Source of the DNA: Burkholderiales bacterium
GTDB taxonomy: Bacteria; Pseudomonadota; Gammaproteobacteria; Burkholderiales; Burkholderiaceae_E
DNA length: 64,000 nt
Reading direction: 5' to 3'
NCBI GenBank assembly: GCA_020248665.1
Contig: JADCHE010000043.1
Location: forward strand, 1-64,000
Below, one piece after another: positions 23,469-31,428 of the stretch. How positions within the stretch are numbered: position 1 is the first letter of the stretch; the number at the start of each line of letters is the position of its first letter. The notes beneath the pieces are model-generated. The model saw only the letters and a program-made list of their open reading frames with translations. It made no database searches and was not told the origin of the DNA. A program made the position numbers and the translations under genes.

Positions 23469-26449
23469 GTGCGCACGCCCCATCGACGCAGCAGGCGTCG
23501 CCACCAGCGCTGGCGCTCGGCAGCGCCACCGGCCTGGCGGCCCAGCGAATCGAAGAGTTCCGCCACGATGACGCGGGCGGCGCCCTCGAGCATGCGGCTG
23601 CCCACCATGGCGACCTTGCCGCCCACGCGGGCTCGGTAGTCGTAGCGCAGCCGCGTCCCTCCGGGCGTGGCCGTCAGGGTCACGCGGCCGTCGCCGGCAC
23701 CGGTCCCCAGCGACGAGCGGCCGCTGCCGGCCAGACGCAGGCTGCGCGGCGCGTCGATGTCCGAGAGCGTGATCTCGGCGTCATAACGCGCCTTGACCAG
23801 ACCCACGCCGACGGTGACTTCGGCGCGGTAACGGTTGGGGCCGATGGACCGCAGCGCATGGCAGCCCGGGATGACCCGCGCCAGCGCGGCCGGATCGAGG
23901 AGCGCGGCGAACACCTTCTCGGGCGATGCGGCGATGTCGACCTCACCCTGGGCCTGCAGGGCCATGCCCTCGCCGGCGGGCAGCGCCGCCACCGGGGCGC
24001 GGCGCTCGCGCGGCTCGGGGTCGGGCGGCTGCAGCAGGGCGAGCACCCGCCCGGGGGTCAGAGGCAGCCGCACGTCCTGCAGATCCATGCGCGGACGCAG
24101 GGCATCGGCGAACGCATTGGCGATGCACACCGGCGTGCTCATGTTGTTGCCTTCGCCCAGGCCCTTGGCACCCAGCGGCGTGAACGGCGAGGGCGTCTGC
24201 ATGTGCACGATCACCGGGTCGACCAGCTCGCAGGCCGTGGGCATCAGGTAGTCGGCCAGCGTCCCGGACTGGAAGCTGCCGTCATCGCCGTAGCGGAACT
24301 CCTCGAGCAGCGCCGCACCCGCGCCCTGCGCGAACGCCCCCCGGATCTGTCCGTCGGCCAGCGCGGGATTGAGCAGCCGGCCGGCATCGTGCCCGGTGAT
24401 GTAGCGGTCGATGTGCACCGCACCCGTATCCGGATCGACCTCCAGCGCGCACAGGTCGAACACGAAGCCATACGCGGCCGAGGTGTTGACCCGGTCGGCC
24501 TCGTCCGGTGCGCCGAGCACCTCGGGCGTCCAGAAGACCGTCTCGCGCAGACCCGGGCCGACGCCCTCGGGCAGCAGCGCGGGCGCCCAGTGGGGGCTGG
24601 CGGCGAGGCGGGTGAACGGCTGGCGCTGCTCGGGACGGTCGCGGTCGTAGATGTCGCCACCGGCAAAGACCACCTGGCCGACCGCGCAACCGAAGTGTCC
24701 GGCGGCGATCAGCGCCAGCTTGTCGCGTATCCGGCCGGCGGCCAGATGCACCACACCCGCCACCGCCCCGGCGAAGCGGCTGGAGTAGTTGCCCGCCGCC
24801 ACCGACCAGGCGTCCTTGGCGGTGTCGAACTCCACGTTGACCGTGATCTCCCGCGGCTGCAGGCCCAGCACGTCGGCCACCACCTGGGCGCACACCGTCA
24901 TGTGGCCCTGGCCGGCCGGCGAGGAGGCGATGTTCACGTTGACGCCGCCCAGCAGGTCCACCGAGACCGTGGCGCTCGCGATCGCCCCGTTCTTGGGCCC
25001 CGCCCTGGCCCGCTGCGCGGGCGTGAGCACGGTGCTGATGTAGCCCATGTTGGAGATCGAGGGCTCCACGATGGCGGCCATGCCGATGCCGTACAGCCGG
25101 CCGGCGGCGCGCGCGGCCTGCTGGCGCTCGTACAGGCCCAGGGCGTGCGCCTGCGCCATCACGGCCTCGCTCAGGCCGAGGTAGTCACCCGAATCCAGCA
25201 CCGCCCCTGCCGCGGCGCGATGGGGAAACCGGCCGGCCTGCACGAAGTTGAGCCGGCGCAGCGCCAGCGGATCGATGGACAGTTCGCACGCGATGCGGTC
25301 CATCAGCCGCTCCAGCGCGAAATAGACCTGCGGGCCGCCGAAGCCGCGCACCAGGCCGGTGGGTGTCTTGTTGCTGACCACCACCCGGTTGCGCACGCTC
25401 AGGTGCTCGATGTCGTAGGCGCCGGTCAGGCAGCCGTGCATCCGATAGAACGTGGCCGGCTCAGGCGCACGCAGGTAGGCGCCCACCTCGTCCACCTGGT
25501 CCCAGCGCAGTGCGACGATGCGCCCGTCGGGCAGCACGTCGGCCTCGATCGTCGTCAGGCGCGCGGTGGCCGAGGTCGCCGAACTCAGGTGTTCCAGCCG
25601 GTCTTCGACCCATTTCACCGGCGCGCCGGCCTTGCGCGCGGCCAGGCACATCAGCACCACGTAGGGGAACACGGCCTGCTTGACGCCGAAGCTTCCGCCG
25701 GAGTCGCGCGGCACCTTGTGTCTCAGCTTGTTGGCCGGGACCTTGAGCGCCAGGGCCATGACCGCGTGCAGCGAGAACGGCCCCATGAAGTTGGACAGGG
25801 CCTCGTAGCCCTCGGCCTCGCCGAGGTACTCGGCCACCACCACGGCGCATTCGATCGGCGTGCAGGTGTTGCGGGGGTAGTGCACCGTGGTACCGATGCG
25901 CCGGGTTCCGGTCCGGACCGCATCGGGTTGGCCATAGCTGAACAGGCGCTCGGAGACCACGTTGCTGCCCACGGCGTCGTGCAGCAGCACGGCCTGCGGA
26001 TCCAGCGCCCCGGCGATCTCGACCACCGCCGGCAGGGGCTCGTAGTCGACGCGGATCAGATCGAGCGCGTCCTCGGCGATGTAGCGGTCGTCGGCCACCA
26101 CCACCGCCACCGGCTCGCCGGCATAGCGCACCCGTTCGACCGCCAGCGCCCAATGCTGCATCGGTTGCTTGACGCCCACCACGAAGGGCTGCGCCCAGCG
26201 CTGGACGTCATCGCCGGTGAGCACCGCATGCACGCCCGGCAGGGCGAGCGCGGCGCTGGCGTCCAGTCCGCGCAGCCGGGCATGGGCGTGGGGCGAGCGC
26301 AGGACCGCCGCCTGGAGGGTGCCCGGCCTGGTGCCCACGTCGTCGGCGTAGACACCGCGTCCGCTGAGGAGCGGAGCGTCTTCCAGGCGCTCGAGGGGCT
26401 GTCCGACGTAGGCGATGCCTCCCGGAGCCGGACCGGGGTCGGCCTGCAC
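23465..26449 (-). CDS. hmfA: Molybdenum hydroxylase large subunit fused to a C-terminal CoxG-like domain, probable furoyl-CoA dehydrogenase
   Basis: A 994-residue protein, about 220 longer than a usual CoxL-type subunit. Residues about 10-815 form the molybdopterin-binding subunit: GQPLERLEDAPLLSGRGVYADD, GLVRGFGGPQ where CO dehydrogenases have AYRCSFR, SPAGQGHMT, and GAKGLGEGNN with the catalytic glutamate. The Cox signature is absent, so this is not a CO dehydrogenase. Residues about 835-994 are an SRPBCC/CoxG domain (GEVDIAASPEKVFAALLDP to SRMLEGAARV), a class tied to cofactor maturation or membrane anchoring in Cox systems. The start is GTG 26449, set by GGAGGAGACACC; a longer TTG start at 26506 is less likely. 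Predicted to oxidise 2-furoyl-CoA to 5-hydroxy-2-furoyl-CoA. Confidence 0.8.
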   Translation of the reverse strand: MQADPGPAPGGIAYVGQPLERLEDAPLLSGRGVYADDVGTRPGTLQAAVLRSPHAHARLRGLDASAALALPGVHAVLTGDDVQRWAQPFVVGVKQPMQHWALAVERVRYAGEPVAVVVADDRYIAEDALDLIRVDYEPLPAVVEIAGALDPQAVLLHDAVGSNVVSERLFSYGQPDAVRTGTRRIGTTVHYPRNTCTPIECAVVVAEYLGEAEGYEALSNFMGPFSLHAVMALALKVPANKLRHKVPRDSGGSFGVKQAVFPYVVLMCLAARKAGAPVKWVEDRLEHLSSATSATARLTTIEADVLPDGRIVALRWDQVDEVGAYLRAPEPATFYRMHGCLTGAYDIEHLSVRNRVVVSNKTPTGLVRGFGGPQVYFALERLMDRIACELSIDPLALRRLNFVQAGRFPHRAAAGAVLDSGDYLGLSEAVMAQAHALGLYERQQAARAAGRLYGIGMAAIVEPSISNMGYISTVLTPAQRARAGPKNGAIASATVSVDLLGGVNVNIASSPAGQGHMTVCAQVVADVLGLQPREITVNVEFDTAKDAWSVAAGNYSSRFAGAVAGVVHLAAGRIRDKLALIAAGHFGCAVGQVVFAGGDIYDRDRPEQRQPFTRLAASPHWAPALLPEGVGPGLRETVFWTPEVLGAPDEADRVNTSAAYGFVFDLCALEVDPDTGAVHIDRYITGHDAGRLLNPALADGQIRGAFAQGAGAALLEEFRYGDDGSFQSGTLADYLMPTACELVDPVIVHMQTPSPFTPLGAKGLGEGNNMSTPVCIANAFADALRPRMDLQDVRLPLTPGRVLALLQPPDPEPRERRAPVAALPAGEGMALQAQGEVDIAASPEKVFAALLDPAALARVIPGCHALRSIGPNRYRAEVTVGVGLVKARYDAEITLSDIDAPRSLRLAGSGRSSLGTGAGDGRVTLTATPGGTRLRYDYRARVGGKVAMVGSRMLEGAARVIVAELFDSLGRQAGGAAERQRWWRRLLRRWGVRT

Positions 26450-26530
26450 GGTGTCTCCTCCAGTTCCCGACGGGCCTTGCCGTTCGATGCCCGTCAGTGT
26501 CGCCAATGGCGACCCGGGTGTCGGACATCG

Positions 26531-26574
26531 CAGTCCGCCGAAGAACCGGACAGTCCGCGGACTATCCAGATAGT
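26531..26574 (-). promoter_or_regulatory. Candidate AraC-type operator upstream of hmfA
   Basis: The 138-bp gap between the AraC gene and hmfA holds a direct repeat CAGTCCGC at 26531-26538 and 26551-26558, exactly 20 bases apart, as expected for two AraC monomers on one helix face. It is joined to the 12-base palindrome AGTCCGCGGACT (26552-26563) and ACTATC-CA-GATAGT (26561-26574). The cluster lies about 80-125 bases before the GTG start of hmfA. Confidence 0.55.
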
Positions 26575-26587
26575 GCGGTCGCTTTCG

Positions 26588-27460
26588 TCAGAACCAGGGG
26601 GTTCGCGCACCCGCAGGGGGCTCGCAGAGGCTGACCTTGCGCCGGTAGTCGCTGGGCGTGATGCCCAGGTGCGCACGGAAGAACCGCGCAAAGTGGCTGG
26701 GCGCGGAGAAGCCGAGTTCATGGGCGATGTCGCCCAGCGCACCCGCCTCCTGGGTGAGGCGCTTGACCGCCGCCTCGAAGCGAAGCACGTTCGCATACAC
26801 GAGCGGCGTCACCTGGGTGTTGCGCTGGAACAGGCTGAAGAAGTGAGCGCGCGACAGGCCGGCCTGGTCGGCCAGCACGTCCGCGTCGAAGCCCTTGCCG
26901 ACGTTCTCGCGCATCCGGGCGACGGTGCTGCGGATGCGCGGATCCATGGCTGCCGGAGGCCGACTGCGCAGCAGGCCGACCAGGTCGCGCCAGCCCGAGC
27001 AGCGCTCGATCACGTCGATGACGAGTTCGAAGAGCCGCCTCTCCAGGCTCGTCGGCGAGACATCGTCGGCCGACCACAGTTCGAGCACGAAGTCCTCGAT
27101 GTGCTTGCGGGCACGCGCATCGAGCCGGACCGTGGACCGGGGGAAGAAGCGCGGATGGCCGGACAGCGCCAGCGAGCGCTGGATCTCGGCCAGCCAGCCC
27201 GGTTCGATGTAGAGCGCCAGGATCAGGGTGCGCTCGGGGGCGGTGTGCTCGTAGACATGGTGCTCCCAGGCATTGACCACCACCGCGAGGTCATCGGTCA
27301 GCGGCGCGAGCCGGCCGCGGACCCGGAAGGCGCTGTCGGCGCCGCCGGCCTTGATCAGGATGTGGCAATGGTGATGGGCGTGCCCCACGAGGGGCGCGTT
27401 CATGTCGAGCAGGGCGACACGACCGAAGCGGCCCTGGAAGATCTTGACGGCGGAGGACAT
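26588..27460 (-). CDS. AraC-family transcriptional regulator of the furoate block
   Basis: A 290-residue AraC regulator. The N-terminal half is a cupin-like ligand domain (GHAHHHCHILIKAGG, then NAWEHHVYEHTAPERTLILALYIEPGWL), and the C-terminal 100 residues are the two-HTH DNA-binding domain (ADQAGLSRAHFFSLFQ and LGDIAHELGFSAPSHFARFFRAHLGITPSDYR). It lies upstream of the hmf genes in the same direction, with a repeat cluster in between. The likely role is activation of hmfABCDE in response to furoate or furoyl-CoA. The start is ATG 27460, consistent with homology; the frame is open further upstream into the relic region. Confidence 0.88.
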   Translation of the reverse strand: MSSAVKIFQGRFGRVALLDMNAPLVGHAHHHCHILIKAGGADSAFRVRGRLAPLTDDLAVVVNAWEHHVYEHTAPERTLILALYIEPGWLAEIQRSLALSGHPRFFPRSTVRLDARARKHIEDFVLELWSADDVSPTSLERRLFELVIDVIERCSGWRDLVGLLRSRPPAAMDPRIRSTVARMRENVGKGFDADVLADQAGLSRAHFFSLFQRNTQVTPLVYANVLRFEAAVKRLTQEAGALGDIAHELGFSAPSHFARFFRAHLGITPSDYRRKVSLCEPPAGARTPWF

Positions 27461-27613
27461 GTTGCATCGCACCCCGTGTTCGCGAGCCCCCGGAGCATAA
27501 CGGGCCGCTCCGCGGATCGACAAGCCGTGGCGAACCTCCCGCCGCGGCTCACACTGTCGTCGGAGATCCGGTGCGTCTCGAGGCCGTCCGACGTTCCTCC
27601 GGACCGCTTCGCG

Positions 27614-27718
27614 ACCGGGATCGACCACATCGATGTCGACTGCGGCGAGTTCGTCGACGGCACGGCGACCGTGCGGCAGGCGGGCCGCGAGCATCCCGAC
27701 TCGACCCCGCGCGCCTAA
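27614..27718 (+). pseudogene. Decayed duplicate of the uxaA-type 3' end
   Basis: The frame ending in TAA at 27716-27718 reads TGIDHIDVDCGEFVDGT, then ATVRQAGREH, matching TDDMDVNCGEIVDGSVTVQQKGREIF of the intact UxaA-type protein (about 19346-19430). Most bases agree over a 75-base alignment made by eye. The remaining C-terminal 50 residues of UxaA are missing and nothing before the match resembles it. It lies at the far side of the hmf block and its last bases overlap the stop of the sensor kinase on the other strand. Confidence 0.7.
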
Positions 27719-29214
27719 CCCACCCCATCCACCGCCCGCACCCCGCCCCGCCCCGCCGTCCGCCGCACCCCGGCCTCACCTCCAGCCCGCGGCAGCACCA
27801 GCGTCACCGCCGTCCCCCGCCCGCCCGGCCCGTCCTCGATCCGCACCGCCCCGCCGTGCCCGCGGACGATCTCGGCGACGATCGCCAGCCCGAGCCCGGT
27901 GCCGACCGACGTGTCGGCCGCCGAGCCGGGCGGCCTGGGCCCGCGGTGGAAGCGCTCGAGCACACGCCCCCGGTCCGCGACCGGGATGCCGGGCCCCTCG
28001 TCGTCGACGCGCACCCGCGCCGCGCCGTCGGCGTGCGCATCGACCGTCACCGTCACGCGACGACCATCGCCCCGGTACTTGATCGCGTTGTCGATCAGGT
28101 TGTGGATCGCCTCGGCGAGCAGTTCCGGGTCGCCGAGCACCTCGATCGGCGCCTCGCCGTCCGACCGGCCGCCGACGAATCCGAGGTCGACGCCCGCGGC
28201 GAGCGCGCCCGGCACCCAGCGGCCGGCGGCCTCGTGCACCGTCGCACGCAGCTCGAAGCGGCGCGGCTCGGCCACGCGCGCGCTCGGCTCGGCGCGCGCC
28301 AGCGTCAGCAGTTGGTTCGACAGCCGCACCGCCCGGTCGGCGGCCCGCCGCAGCTCCGCGAGCAGCGGCGCGAGCCGCGCCGGATCGGTTTCGCGCGCGG
28401 CCTCGTCGGCGTGCAGCTTCAGCGCCGTCAGCGGCGTGCGCAGCTGGTGCGCGGCATCGGCGACGAAGTGTCGCTGTGCGGCGAGCGCGTCCTGCAACCG
28501 ACCGAGCAGCCCGTTCATCGCGTGCGTCAGCGGTGCCATTTCCGACGGCAGCGCGCGGTCGTCGACCGGCTCGAGCGAGTGATGGGTCTGCGCCTCGAGC
28601 GCGCGCGCGACCTCCCCGACCGGCGCGAGCAGCTTGTCGAGGGTGACCCAGATCACCACCCCGGCGACGACCACCAGCACGAGCTGGGGCAGCAGCACCT
28701 CGATCAGCAGCTCGGTGGCGAGCGCCTGGCGCTTGCGCAGCGTCTCGGCCACGCGGACCTCGACGGTTTCGCCCGCGCCCGGCAGCGCCACCGGCACGCT
28801 GGCGACGCGCACCCGCGCACCCGCGATCCAGCCGCCGTAGAGCGACGCCTGCCGCAGCCGCTCGACGCGCGCGCCCGGGCCGACCGGCTCGGACGGCAGG
28901 CCGACGTTGCCGGCGACGTGCCCGCTGCGCGGGCCGACCACCTCGAACCACGTGGTGTCCGCCGAATCGAACTGCAGGATCTGGCGCGCAGCCTCGGGCA
29001 GGTCGAGCGCAGGCACGCCGCGCGATGCCGTGACCCGCTGCGCGAGCGCCTCCGCCGAGTCGACCAGCCAGCGGTCGTGCACCTCGTTCGCGTGGTAGCG
29101 CGCGCCGAAGTACGACAGCGTGCCCGACACCGTGAACAGCGCGAGCAGCGGCGGCAGCAGCCGCCGGAGCAGGCGCGTGCGCAGGCTGAACCGCGGCGCC
29201 GCGGCCTCAGCCAT
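27715..29214 (-). CDS. Two-component sensor histidine kinase (TctE/QseC-like)
   Basis: A 499-residue membrane sensor. One helix near residues 15-35, a periplasmic domain of about 130 residues, a second helix (LIEVLLPQLVLVVVAGVVIWVTL), HAMP-like linker, the H-box RHFVADAAHQLRTPLTALKL, and ATPase motifs NLIDNAIKY, DDEGPGIP and GTGLGLAIV. It follows the response regulator gene and overlaps it by eight bases if the ATG at 29214 is used; GTG 29223 is an alternative. Divergent from a heavy-metal efflux operon 100 bp from the regulator start, so it may sense divalent metal; but TctE-like kinases also sense carboxylates. Confidence 0.88.
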   Translation of the reverse strand: MAEAAAPRFSLRTRLLRRLLPPLLALFTVSGTLSYFGARYHANEVHDRWLVDSAEALAQRVTASRGVPALDLPEAARQILQFDSADTTWFEVVGPRSGHVAGNVGLPSEPVGPGARVERLRQASLYGGWIAGARVRVASVPVALPGAGETVEVRVAETLRKRQALATELLIEVLLPQLVLVVVAGVVIWVTLDKLLAPVGEVARALEAQTHHSLEPVDDRALPSEMAPLTHAMNGLLGRLQDALAAQRHFVADAAHQLRTPLTALKLHADEAARETDPARLAPLLAELRRAADRAVRLSNQLLTLARAEPSARVAEPRRFELRATVHEAAGRWVPGALAAGVDLGFVGGRSDGEAPIEVLGDPELLAEAIHNLIDNAIKYRGDGRRVTVTVDAHADGAARVRVDDEGPGIPVADRGRVLERFHRGPRPPGSAADTSVGTGLGLAIVAEIVRGHGGAVRIEDGPGGRGTAVTLVLPRAGGEAGVRRTAGRGGVRAVDGVG

Positions 29215-29890
29215 CGAGGGCACGCAGCAGGTAGCCGAAACCGCGCACCGTGTGGATCTCGGCGCCGCTGCCCTCGAGCTTGCGGCGCAGCCGGTGCACC
29301 ATCACCTCGACCGCCGCGTCGGACAGGTCCATCGCCGACGGGTCCGCCACCGACAGCTCCTGCAGCACCACCGGCTTGCCGACGACCCGCCCCGCTCGGC
29401 GCAGCAGGATCGCGAGCACGCCGGCCTCGCGCGGCGAGAGCTCGAGCGGCGCGTCGTCGAGCCGCGGCACCGTCTCCTCGCCGCGCAGGCTCAGGCGACC
29501 GAGGCGGATCGGCGCGACGCCCGCGGCCACTCGCCCGCGCCGCAGCAGCGCGCGCACCCGGGCCTCGAGCTCGATCATGTCGAAGGGCTTGACCAGGTAG
29601 TCGTCGGCACCGGCATCGAGGCCGAGCACGCGGTCGCCGACCTCGTCGCGGGCGGTCAGCAGCAGAACCGGCAGCGGGTCGCCGCGGTCGCGCAGGCGGC
29701 GCAGCACGTCGATGCCGTCGCGACCCGGCAGTCCGATGTCCAGGACCGCAGCGTCCCAAGGACCGGCGGCGAGCGCCGCGTCGGCGGCGTCGCCGCGCAC
29801 GACCCACTCGGTCGAGAATCCGGCGCGCTCGAAGGCGCGCAGTACGGGGCCGGCGATCTGCGCGTCGTCCTCGGCGAGCAGCACCTTCAT
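29207..29890 (-). CDS. OmpR/PhoB-type response regulator
   Basis: A 227-residue response regulator with receiver residues DD near position 9, phosphoacceptor D51 (AAVLDIGLPG), T in LLTARDE and K in YLVKPFD, followed by a winged-helix DNA-binding domain (LSPREAGVLAILLRRAGRVV to HTVRGFGYLL). It is the partner of the adjacent kinase, with overlapping genes. The start ATG at 29890 is 101 bp from the divergent tolC-like gene, so the shared gap is the probable target. Compare CzcR/CopR-type regulators, which control RND efflux from the same arrangement. Confidence 0.9.
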   Translation of the reverse strand: MKVLLAEDDAQIAGPVLRAFERAGFSTEWVVRGDAADAALAAGPWDAAVLDIGLPGRDGIDVLRRLRDRGDPLPVLLLTARDEVGDRVLGLDAGADDYLVKPFDMIELEARVRALLRRGRVAAGVAPIRLGRLSLRGEETVPRLDDAPLELSPREAGVLAILLRRAGRVVGKPVVLQELSVADPSAMDLSDAAVEVMVHRLRRKLEGSGAEIHTVRGFGYLLRALDG

Positions 29891-29991
29891 CGCGTCCCGG
29901 AAACCACCGAGCGGTCGCGATGCCATGCTGGAAGGAGTTTGAAAGGCTGGGTCGCCATGATCGCGGTCCGCCCCAGTCTAGAACGGTTCCG

Positions 29992-31428
29992 ATGAACACA
30001 CCACCCGCACGCCGCCCGCTCGCGCTCGCGCTCGCGGCGGCCTGCTGGCTGGCGGCGGGCACCGCGCTCGCGCAACCGTCGGAGCCCGCGCCCGACGGGC
30101 GCGCCGGCGCGCCGGCGTGGCCGACCGCAGCCGCATCGCCCCCGGCGCCCGATCCCGAGTGCGCGTCGGCGCCCGAGTCGATCGACTGGGCGAGTGCGCA
30201 GCGCCGCCTCGCGCGATGCAACCGCGACCTGCGGGTCGCGCTGCGTGCCACCGAGTCGGCGCTCGCCGATGTCCGCGTCGCGGGGCAGCGCCCGAACCCG
30301 ACGCTGAGCGCGGGCATCGGTAACGTGAACCCGCAGCTCGGGCTCGGCGGCGCGAACAATCCGCTCGACTACCCGCTGGACTACATCGCTCGCCTCGACC
30401 AGACCTTCGAGCGCGGCGGCAAGCGCGGGCTGCGCATCGAATCGGCCGAGCAGGCCTGGAGTGCCTCGCGCTGGAACGCGGCCGACACGCTGCGCCGGCA
30501 GCAGCTCGCGCTCGCGCAGGCCTGGATCGCGCTGTGGGGTGCGCAGGAGCGGGTGCGGCTGCAGCAGGACGTGCTCGAGCTGTTCCGCCGCGCACTCGAC
30601 GCCGCGCAGCGCCGACTGAAGGCCGGCGACATCGCGGCCGCGGACGTCTCGCGCATCGAGCTCGACATGCGTCGCGCCGAGGCCGAGCGAACGGTCGCCG
30701 ACGGCGAGCTCGTCGCCGCGCGCAACGCGATCGCCTCGCTGCTCGCGATCGACCCGCCCGGCGCCGGCCCGCGCGCGACCGAGCCGTGGCCGGCCACCGA
30801 CGCCGCCGGCGCGCCGTTGCTGGCGCCCGGCGAGGCCGAGCGGCCCGACCTGCAGGCGGCCCGGGCGCAGCAGGCCGCGGCCGACGCGCAGAGCCGCCTC
30901 GCGCGCAGCCAGCGCACCCGCGACGTGACCATCGGGGTCCAGGCCGAGCGCTACGCGCCGCCCGCGGGCGGCGGCTGGCTGCTCGGCGCGTTCGTCTCGG
31001 TGCCTCTGTTCGTCAACCATCGCTACGAGGGCGAGATCGCACGCGCCGAGGCCGACCGCGAGGTCGCGTCCGAGAACCGCGCGCGGATCGAGCTGCAGGC
31101 GCGCGCCGAGCAGCGTCGCCTGCTCGACGCTCGCGCCGCGGCCCGCGCGCGGCGCGAGCGGATCGAGCGCGACGCGCTGCCGCTCGCCGAGAAGGTGGCC
31201 GCCAACGCCGAGCTCGCGTGGCGCAAGGGCGCGGGCACCGTGCTCGAGCTGCTCGATGCGCTGCGCCAGCTGCGCGCGCTGCAGATCGAGGCGCTCCAGG
31301 CCCGGCTCGACGACGACCGCGCCGACGCCGCGGCCCGTGCCGAGATGCTGACCGCCGCCGCGGCCGCCGACCCCGTGTTCGGGGAGTCGCTGCGGCTGCG
31401 CCCGACGATACCGGACGCTCCGAAATGA
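29992..31428 (+). CDS. TolC-family outer-membrane channel of an HME-RND efflux system (CzcC-like)
   Basis: A 478-residue outer-membrane efflux protein. A signal peptide ends near LAAGTALAQ, followed by a Pro/Ala-rich linker and two long alpha-helical coiled-coil repeats (RRLARCNRDLRVALRATESALADVRVAG; later ARAEADREVASENRARIEL). It connects the inner-membrane pump to the exterior. It is the first gene of a C-B-A operon, with ATGA overlaps to the next genes. ATG 29992 is preferred because upstream in-frame sequence is not signal-like. A TAGAAC hexamer only eight bases before the ATG might be a -10 giving a very short leader. Confidence 0.88.
   Translation: MNTPPARRPLALALAAACWLAAGTALAQPSEPAPDGRAGAPAWPTAAASPPAPDPECASAPESIDWASAQRRLARCNRDLRVALRATESALADVRVAGQRPNPTLSAGIGNVNPQLGLGGANNPLDYPLDYIARLDQTFERGGKRGLRIESAEQAWSASRWNAADTLRRQQLALAQAWIALWGAQERVRLQQDVLELFRRALDAAQRRLKAGDIAAADVSRIELDMRRAEAERTVADGELVAARNAIASLLAIDPPGAGPRATEPWPATDAAGAPLLAPGEAERPDLQAARAQQAAADAQSRLARSQRTRDVTIGVQAERYAPPAGGGWLLGAFVSVPLFVNHRYEGEIARAEADREVASENRARIELQARAEQRRLLDARAAARARRERIERDALPLAEKVAANAELAWRKGAGTVLELLDALRQLRALQIEALQARLDDDRADAAARAEMLTAAAAADPVFGESLRLRPTIPDAPK

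Noticed and set aside
22147-26449. Aerobic CO dehydrogenase (coxMSL) as an identity for the molybdenum hydroxylase genes.
   Set aside because: The large subunit lacks the AYRCSFR active-site loop, and the AMP ligase and crotonase neighbours fit the furoate pathway.
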